A DNA stretch of 64,000 bases from Spirometra erinaceieuropaei (taxonomy: Eukaryota > Platyhelminthes > Cestoda > Diphyllobothriidea > Diphyllobothriidae). Both the position numbers and the translations under genes were made by a program. The stretch spans positions 301,309 through 365,308 of the forward strand of contig CACRXP010000190.1 in NCBI GenBank assembly GCA_902702965.1, read 5' to 3'. Below are positions 57,853-64,000 of this stretch, in pieces. Below the pieces are notes generated by a model. That model did no database searches, was not told the DNA's origin, and saw only the letters and a program-made list of their open reading frames with translations. Positions within the stretch are counted from its first letter, which is position 1, and the number at the start of each line of letters is the position of its first letter.

Positions 57853-59685
57853 AAAAGGGTGGTAACGGAGAGTGAGAGGAGATGGGTACAGATAAGCCTC
57901 GGGCTTATTCAGCTTTCATCCTGCTTATTATAGCCCTGACCACCATGTGTGGCCCAAACGCAAGCACGGACACGCACCCAACGTAGGTGGTCAACAGACG
58001 GTTTATGTTCCGTGGACCGTTGGCATTTAGTCGAACTGAGACGAAGCCCTATCTGGACAGCCGGAGCAAGCTATCCTTGCTTTCGGGTGCAATATGATTA
58101 ACGTACGAATTCAGGCAGCACTTTAGGGGCAATAAAATTCTTTTTGCGAAAAAAATAGACGTCAGAGCATCCTATCGCTGGTTTAGAGTATCCTATTTTC
58201 AAAAATTTCCTTTTAGTATCCTTTTTGATGGTCAATCTTTCACCTATCATTTATTCGATTACCAGGTATACGTAAAACTAGTTTCTCAGGGATAAGTTAC
58301 TGTTCGTTCAACGACCAAAAATAGTTTAATAGAAATATGTTAGAGCTAGTCGTCCTTCCTAAATAAGGAACAGGAATTCGAACGGATGAAAAACATAAGT
58401 TAAATCTGCTTTGAACTTTGACAGAGTTAACATTAAAGGGATTGTTATTGTTTAGTGTCCCACCTGGAGAGGACGCTTTTTAAGGTAATTAGGACTGCTT
58501 AATGTATCGATGGGAACATATAAATCGGTGTGCAAATACCCTACTTAAAGAAGCTGGCATAATTAAACATGGTAATCTGCCTTCAATATCATGTACGACG
58601 CATTGTTTCCAGCCGTCTCTTCCAAAAAATCCACTTTGATTGCGAAAGTGTTGATAAGTGGATTACTTATAACTATTATACCCATAATATCAGCCCGTTG
58701 CTCATTTGAACAAGTTAAACCTAACCTAAAATTAACTTAGTGAAATAAACCGGTTGCTAAGGTGACGAGTCAACAAACTGTTTTGCTTTCATGGTGATAA
58801 TCACAATTATCAGTCACGAAAACACACGTTTAAGGACAACTTGCTAATCATTGCTGATATAGTCCTGTAAAGAGACATAGAGTATAATAATAGGACAGGT
58901 AAGACTATTTTAAGCAAAAAAATAAAGGATAAAATTTCTGTCGTATAAAACAAGTGCATAATAGATTTGCGTAATCTAGCTCCACTTTGAGGAGAAGCTG
59001 GTTTATGCAGAATAATATTACCGACAGTGTTACATAAAATCCGAGATGGCAATATACTGGGAGCATCTTTAGCATACAAAAACGAACTTTCACACAAAGG
59101 CGAAGCTCTGCACAGCTTACATAGAACGTTTCATATTCCACTGTCTGCACGAGTCCAACTTTGAGGGATTTCAATACTTTTCAGTAAAATGAACGACAAA
59201 GAGATGCTTTTTAGACATCCTATACGCATTTTTTACTCAAAAGAGAACTTGATGAGCATACGCTTGCCTTCGGTAGAAAGATTCTCACCTTTGCGCCTGA
59301 GGACCAACCACATAGTGCTTAAAAGTTTTGAAAGCTGTACTCGTTGATTTTTAATCAAAGGATGTGCAGCCAAAGTAAATTACACTAAATAATCAGAAAA
59401 CATGGGAAGAAGTTTAACCATTTCCTCAAACTAGAAAGCCTAACTGGTTAGATCTACAAAACTGATAAATAAAAAGGGATTTTAGCTTTATGTACCGTAA
59501 AAAACGGATGGGCGATGAAGAACACTTCCGATAAAATTAGCGTCTTGAGAGCCTGCCGCAATGATATAAATTCTGTGGAAATTTTAATGTTGATACTCAA
59601 TGTGTGTATTAAGTCCTTTGTGTATCCTAGGGGGGATGTACCCTTTATTTAGGTATTTGTGAAATTGTTACACTAAATCGCGAAC
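57853..59685. other. No recognised feature
   Basis: AT-rich non-coding DNA with no shared repeat noticed. Confidence 0.35.
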
Positions 59686-59689
59686 ACTG

Positions 59690-59975
59690 GCCAATCTCAT
59701 TAAATTTTAATCAAAATGCGTTTTTAACTAGGAAGGATTACTTAAGTAGGCTTTCAGTATTGATTATCACAACGCATAATCCAAAGATATTTTAGTCCGT
59801 TTTCTTGTCCCCCTTCAAAAACTGCGTTTGATAAAAAACAGTTGGTTAAATTGTTGGCTTTTTCTATAGTTCCATTAATACCGAAATGTTTTACAGAAAC
59901 CACTTGCAAATTTATTCTTTTCTGCATCTATTTGGTAGGAAATTAAAACTTCTTCAAATGTTCTGGCCGATGGAT
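59690..59975. repeat. F element left arm, solo
   Basis: 'ggccaatctcattaaattttaatcaaaatgcgtttttaactagg..attacttaagtagg..cgcataatcc' and 'aaaaactgcgtttgataaaaaacagtt' follow the F left-arm order. No right arm follows. Confidence 0.5.
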
Positions 59976-60089
59976 GTACCAATCTCCGGGGCTCTTATGG
60001 AGTTGATCCTCTAAAGTCTAAAAAAGAAAAGTATGAGGGAGAAAATTTCATTTTTATGCGCAGCTCGGTAGCGAAATTTTTCTTCAGGA

Positions 60090-60365
60090 AAGTCATGGTC
60101 ACTATGACAATTTGACCGTCATTACCGAAAATTCTTACCGTGTGCCCAACAGCTGGGAAGGCGCAAGGATTGTGACTTGTGCGCAGATGAGCTTGTAATG
60201 ATAGAAGACTTGCGCTGCATCCATCGCAGCCTCTCCCCCGCCACCCCCGGTGTCTAGACAGAGTCGCAAAGACCGGAGGCGTGGTAGGGCGCAGGCGGCT
60301 TGCAAGGCTGGACCCGCACATTGGCATGCCACCACACTCCCTGGTTCACAACATACACCTGACCA
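60090..60365 (+). repeat. R2 repeat
   Basis: Carries 'ttaccgtgtgcccaacagctggga', 'tgacttgtgcgcagatgagcttgtaatgatagaagacttgcgctgcatccatcgcagcctctccc', 'gaccggaggcgtggtagggcgcaggcggc' and 'ctggttcacaac'. Confidence 0.65.
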
Positions 60366-60850
60366 GGATTTTTCACCAACAACACCCCAACAGGGGTCAG
60401 AAGGATGTGGATGACTGGACAGTTATGCCCGCCACGTGTATACCCAGCGGGAGCGCAAGTTCATCTACCGGCGGGGAACCAGGTGTCAGCGCATACCAGG
60501 CTGCGAGGGCCATTGTTTGCTGAATTATGGCATAGCACACACTTCCAGGTCGTTTGACCAGTCTGCGCCTACCACACATCATTCGCCCCCCCCCCCCAAA
60601 GCACCCCAGGATAGGCGGCTTGGCCTACTTATTCTCTTGACAGAACAGTATTCTGTCCCGGTTGATATCCACCCCTATTTCACTGTCCGCTGGCCTCGAT
60701 TCTGTTCGTAGGAAGGGTGGAATTCCTCGTGAATTTCAAGCTGAAACGTGGGTTCAGTTGATCGATAGGAGGTGCCTTCCAACTTAATACAGCAACTCTT
60801 GCCATTGGAGCTTACCTTTCTGTTTGCGTCGTTTATCTTTTTTAATTCAG
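60366..60850. other. GC-rich flank and poly-C, then intron-like lead-in
   Basis: GC-rich sequence continuing R2, a 12-base C run (60586-60597), then a pyrimidine-rich stretch (60805-60848) that serves as a plausible polypyrimidine tract for the exon at 60851. Confidence 0.4.
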
Positions 60851-60943
60851 GAAAAGGATCTTGAAAGTACCCACCACTGTCTGACCGAACAGGTCTCCAA
60901 GCTCAAAGTTCAACTTAGAGAACAGCCAGAGCTCCAAGCGGAC
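60851..60943 (+). CDS. Candidate internal coding exon, coiled-coil segment
   Basis: 93 nt, 31 codons, phase 0 at both ends, flanked by textbook splice sites: 'gtttatcttttttaattcag' before and 'gtaagttccctctc' after. The translation begins EKDLESTHHCLTEQVSKLKV and continues QLREQPELQAD. It is rich in E, K, Q and L, with leucine/valine spacing suited to a coiled coil. It is not part of any repeat in the window. I cannot name the protein. The strand and phase predict further exons upstream and downstream, possibly outside the window. It could be a chance open stretch, but acceptor, tract, frame and donor agree. Confidence 0.5.
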
Positions 60944-61149
60944 GTAAGTTCCCTCTCTTCACCCTCCCCTCCCCAAAGGACCTTCAACTTTTTTATCCCA
61001 CTTAACTAGTCGGTTAAAGAAATTCTTTTGTTCTTCTTACTAGAGTGTTAACTCACTGTCTGCAAACACTTGATGGACATAGTTTCGTCGTAAATTACGG
61101 GAAATCGACAGATTTGCGCAGTGATCAAATTTGTATTTCTTTTTCTGAA

Positions 61150-61305
61150 TTGAAATTGATAGAAGGCTTGCGTTGCATCCATTGCAGCCTTTCCTCCCGA
61201 TGTCAAGGCAGAGTCAAGAAGACCGGAGGCGGCGGTGGGCACAGGTGGCTGGCACGGCGGATAGCCAAGCCTAATAGGTGCCACCACATCTGTTCCGATT
61301 CTACT
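61150..61305 (+). repeat. R2 repeat, short copy
   Basis: 'atagaaggcttgcgttgcatccattgcagcctttcc', 'tgtcaaggcagagtcaagaagaccggaggcgg', 'gcacaggtggctggcacgg'. Confidence 0.6.
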
Positions 61306-61725
61306 GAGTGGGATTAATAAAGAAGCCACGCTGAGAAGAAGACACAGCAGTCTGGCTCTCACTCTTCCATGGGGCCACTCCTAAGAAACAAATAATAGGC
61401 TGGCCACGAGTTACCACTTATCCTGTCAGTTGACAGCCTTCCATACTAAGGCTATTGGCGCGCCGTAATAGGTTTGAACACATTAGCCAGTTTATGTTGA
61501 AGGATATGGGCTGAGACCGTCAATCTTATTATCCTCCAACTTCTGTGAACCCGTCCATTGTCAGAGCCGGTCCGTTGTCTAATGCAAGGAGGGGGGGGGG
61601 GCAGGGACCGACAGGTCTAGAGGGCCCGTCGGCGCGCGCCTCATGCACGACCTTGCCCCCGGCCATACATACATGCAAACGAACCTAGGCGACTCAGATC
61701 TCAAAACACATGAATTTCAATTCGA
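61306..61725. other. Unrecognised, with poly-G run
   Basis: GC-rich, G run 61588-61601. No ORF and no repeat shared with the window. Confidence 0.35.
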
Positions 61726-61729
61726 GCTC

Positions 61730-62780
61730 TGTACGTGGATGGTACCTTGATCGAGATTGAGATAAATCAGGTTCTGACATTTAAATAACGCATTCGATTT
61801 ACGATGGAAGAGGACAAAAGAACCAGCAGACCTTTCTGCATGTCCTCGTCTGCCACAAAGATTGTGGTGATCTAAAACCAAAGTGTTCGGGAAAGCGTTT
61901 AATATGACGCAAGTACTGAAATTCAACAGCGGCCACCCGATCGGTCACCAACACAGCTGCGTAAGGGTGGGTTGAGACCCGGTGAAGTGAAAACGAGAAC
62001 AAGGCTGCCGAATTACAATAACTTAGACGGGTGCTGAGAGCTAATGGCTATCCACGCAACGTTGTCAACCAGTGCATGTGCAAACGACACCAGAAACCAA
62101 ATCAAGCCTGCGCTAAAGTTTGGCGTGCTCTTTCGTACGTGGCGAACGTCTCGGAAGCCGTCAGTCGACTCCTCGCTCTACTAATCTTTGGGGTTGCACA
62201 CAGGCCGGAAGCAACCACCAGGTGCCAAGTCATGAAACCGAAAGACACATTTCTGTGGCAGGAAACGTCAGGAGTCGTTTACCGGATCTGGTTTAATTGC
62301 GGATAGAGCAATTACGTTGGAGAAACTGGAAGGTTACTTTGGACGCTCGTGGCTGAACACGTAGCGGCTTTGAGGAGAACAGATGCTAGCATTCAGGTGA
62401 CGGCTTATTAGACGATGCCCGGCCATATTTTAAAGTTTCGGTCGGCCAAAATTCTCACAAGAGGGGACGACCACGTGAGCCACGAGCTGCTCGAGTAATG
62501 TTTCTCAGAGCCGCAGTCCATCAGCAAGCGCAGTGATCTTCCGTTATCATACTCGGTGCTGAGACATTCCGTGGGCAGGGGATTCAGTCACGTGGGGGGG
62601 GGACGCAAATGAGCAGCAGCCCCAATGACAGCAAGCCATACTGTCGGGTAATTATCACGGCATCATCCAATACGAATGATGAGATCGTGAAAATTATCGT
62701 TTCGAACGCGGATGCACAAGCCATTGTCGCATCAATTATGCCCCCCAAAAGTGGTCGCGGGAGCCGTAAATTATGACACG
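61730..62780 (+). pseudogene. PLE-A relic, RT C-terminus to endonuclease
   Basis: Starts at a worn catalytic box (LYVDGTLIEIE, second Asp lost) and loses frame through the thumb. It then runs from 62031 as RANGYPRNVV, VWRALSYVANVSEAVSRLLA, SGVVYRIWFNCG, TAG (62304-62306), SNYVGETGRLLWTLVAEHVA, further stops at about 62407 and 62497, HELLE*CFSEPQSISKRSDL. The layout equals that of 20320-21859. GIY and YVG motifs remain, but the arginine segment is altered (LLWTL for LRTRM). Non-functional. Confidence 0.8.
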
Positions 62781-62975
62781 CATGTGGACTCACAGCAGCT
62801 ACGTACTAGAAATACTGCAGTCTTTGTGCCTCCACTACCCTTACTCGCGACTGTCTCTGATGATGGGTTCGTGTGATAATCCGAAACGTCGGGCCAATAA
62901 ACGTCTTGCTCCAATGATCGCATCCTCCTCTTCTGAACTACTTCCTGAAACAGGCCTCTTCTCTTCTATCGGCTG
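62781..62975 (+). repeat. PLE-A 3' tail
   Basis: 'gaaatactgcagtctttgtgcctcc', hammerhead (62853-62894), 'ccaataaacgtcttgctccaatgatcgcatcctcctcttctgaactacttcctg', matching the other PLE-A tails. The end is at about 62970. Confidence 0.65.
62853..62894 (+). ncRNA. PLE-A hammerhead ribozyme motif, intact core
   Basis: Helix I GUCU/GGGC (two wobbles), core CUGAUGA (62857-62863), one U, helix II GGGUU/AAUCC (5 bp, one wobble), GAA, palindromic ACGU (62886-62889), cleavage C 62890. Differences from 5134-5175 in helices I and II keep pairing through G-U wobbles, which supports the fold even though the attached coding region is wrecked. Confidence 0.65.
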
Positions 62976-63485
62976 ACAGAATGTAGAACAGTTCGTCTGC
63001 CCATGCCATGCACTTGACCCGAACCCAAAACACACAAACCAAGATTTCAAACGAAAGGGGTGGGTTGATTACTGTAGAGGCGAATAAACGCAATTCATTT
63101 ACTCGAATATTATTGGTTAGGAGGAAGACTTAAGTGAAGTATGTTTTAAAACCTTTTCTCTTCCGCGGCCAAACCAAAGGCCAACATGCCGCAAGACTTT
63201 GGTCAAAACCGACCTTAGCCGCTGCAGCATAAAAGAGGTCGCATTTGCCCACAATGCCTGAGAGCGGCGGCAGACATCGCCCACGGAACAAGATGAAGAA
63301 ACTCAGGGATCAGCAGCGGACACGATTAAAGAGCGCCAAAATGCACTCTATTTCTTGACAGGCGTTTTGCAGTGGCAAAAGATTAACGAAACACGTATGT
63401 CTGAATTTTTTTTGGCTGGTATCTATGTTGTTCGTTTGGCACGTCATTCATTGTTTGTATACTACTGACGGCCGGGCGAGGGAGG
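62976..63485. other. No recognised feature
   Basis: Non-coding. Nothing recognised. Confidence 0.35.
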
Positions 63486-63489
63486 AGGA

Positions 63490-63640
63490 GAGAGTGTAGG
63501 TAAATGCTACGCAAGTCTACCGGCACTATAAACCCCTGCGTAAGTCACCGTCCCTGCTCCCATTGCTGCTGCAACTGTGGGGCACACGGTGGACATCATC
63601 GAAACCGATGGTCGAACTGTCACTACTGACGGCCTGGGAG
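63490..63640 (-). repeat. R2 repeat, reversed copy
   Basis: Reverse complement reads 'accgtgtgccccacagttgc', 'agcagggacggtgacttacgcagg' and 'tagacttgcgtagcat', as in 1797-2055. Confidence 0.5.
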
Positions 63641-64000
63641 TATTACGCGGCTACCTCGCAGTAAGGGATAGACGTCAGCTTCCTGAGCGAGCCCAAAGGT
63701 TTGTTTCGAAGAATGTGCTTTAAGACCGCGCTTCACACTCAGTGGAAATATGGGAAAGCTGCACCTCAGAACACTTACTTCTACTTCAACAATGACTATT
63801 CGTAAATGGTTAAATAAATGAGGAAAGACTCAGGTGCATGGTACACAAATAAAAAATAGTAATATGGAAAAAGTTGAATTTACAGGTTATTGTCCAAAAT
63901 AGGACTTATAAATAGGATCCGGTTTCCGGAAAATCAATGCGTTAAAAAATAAACTTCCAATCGATATTGAGCCAGGTTAAGACGTTTCCAATTGTGATTC
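63641..64000. other. No recognised feature
   Basis: AT-rich non-coding DNA to the window edge. Confidence 0.35.

Noticed and set aside
1..64000. Integrated virus or toxin genes
   Set aside because: No capsid, envelope, integrase or protease signatures. All reverse transcriptases seen are Penelope-like or CR1-like.

Overview
The window is eukaryotic, intron-rich or intergenic DNA crowded with transposable elements. I found no bacterial-style operons, rRNA or CRISPR, and only one stretch that looks like part of a host gene. Interspersed TTAGGG-like arrays, several lineages of GIY-YIG Penelope-like elements (PLEs), a CR1-type LINE tail and tRNA-headed short repeats fit a parasitic flatworm. A diphyllobothriidean tapeworm is my guess. 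That assignment is inference, because no host gene here is diagnostic. Labels used below (PLE-A, PLE-B, PLE-C, S1, S2, F, G, H, J, R2, R3, Tel) are mine.

Layout. 0-3 kb: two copies of F, a repeat of about 1 kb with long inverted arms, and a GC-rich repeat R2. 3.7-7 kb: a nested stack in which repeat G is split by a PLE-B copy, that copy is split by a PLE-A fold-back insert, and G also holds a telomere-like Tel element. The uninterrupted G paralogue lies at 26-27.3 kb. 7.9-8.3 and 31.8-32.3 kb: fold-back elements whose ends are tRNA-like (S2). 9.4-11.4 kb: a minus-strand PLE-C relic abutting a plus-strand CR1-like tail. 20.3-22.1 kb: a decayed PLE-A copy. 22-51 kb: mostly AT-rich, unrecognised DNA with old repeats, a worn reverse transcriptase relic at 38.2-38.8 kb, and S1 elements at 41.7-42.3 and 50.2 kb. 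51.3-57.8 kb: a dense retroelement cluster made of a PLE-B relic, an S1 array, the best preserved PLE-A coding region (one stop codon plus an endonuclease deletion), and a PLE-B copy flanked by inverted arms of about 570 bp. 60.85 kb: a 93-nt open exon with good splice sites and coiled-coil character. 61.7-63 kb: another PLE-A relic.

The common thread is RNA self-cleavage. Three unrelated families (PLE-A tails, PLE-B tails and the tRNA-headed S1 repeat) carry hammerhead-ribozyme-like folds. In every family the strand that should form helix III is a perfect palindrome (ACGU, AAUU, AUGGCCAU), a design suited to acting as a dimer or from tandem transcripts. S1, with monomers of about 300 bp in direct and inverted arrays, one ribozyme per monomer and no ORF, looks like an animal retrozyme that PLE machinery could mobilise. 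Every PLE copy here is broken, so any current activity would need a source copy elsewhere.
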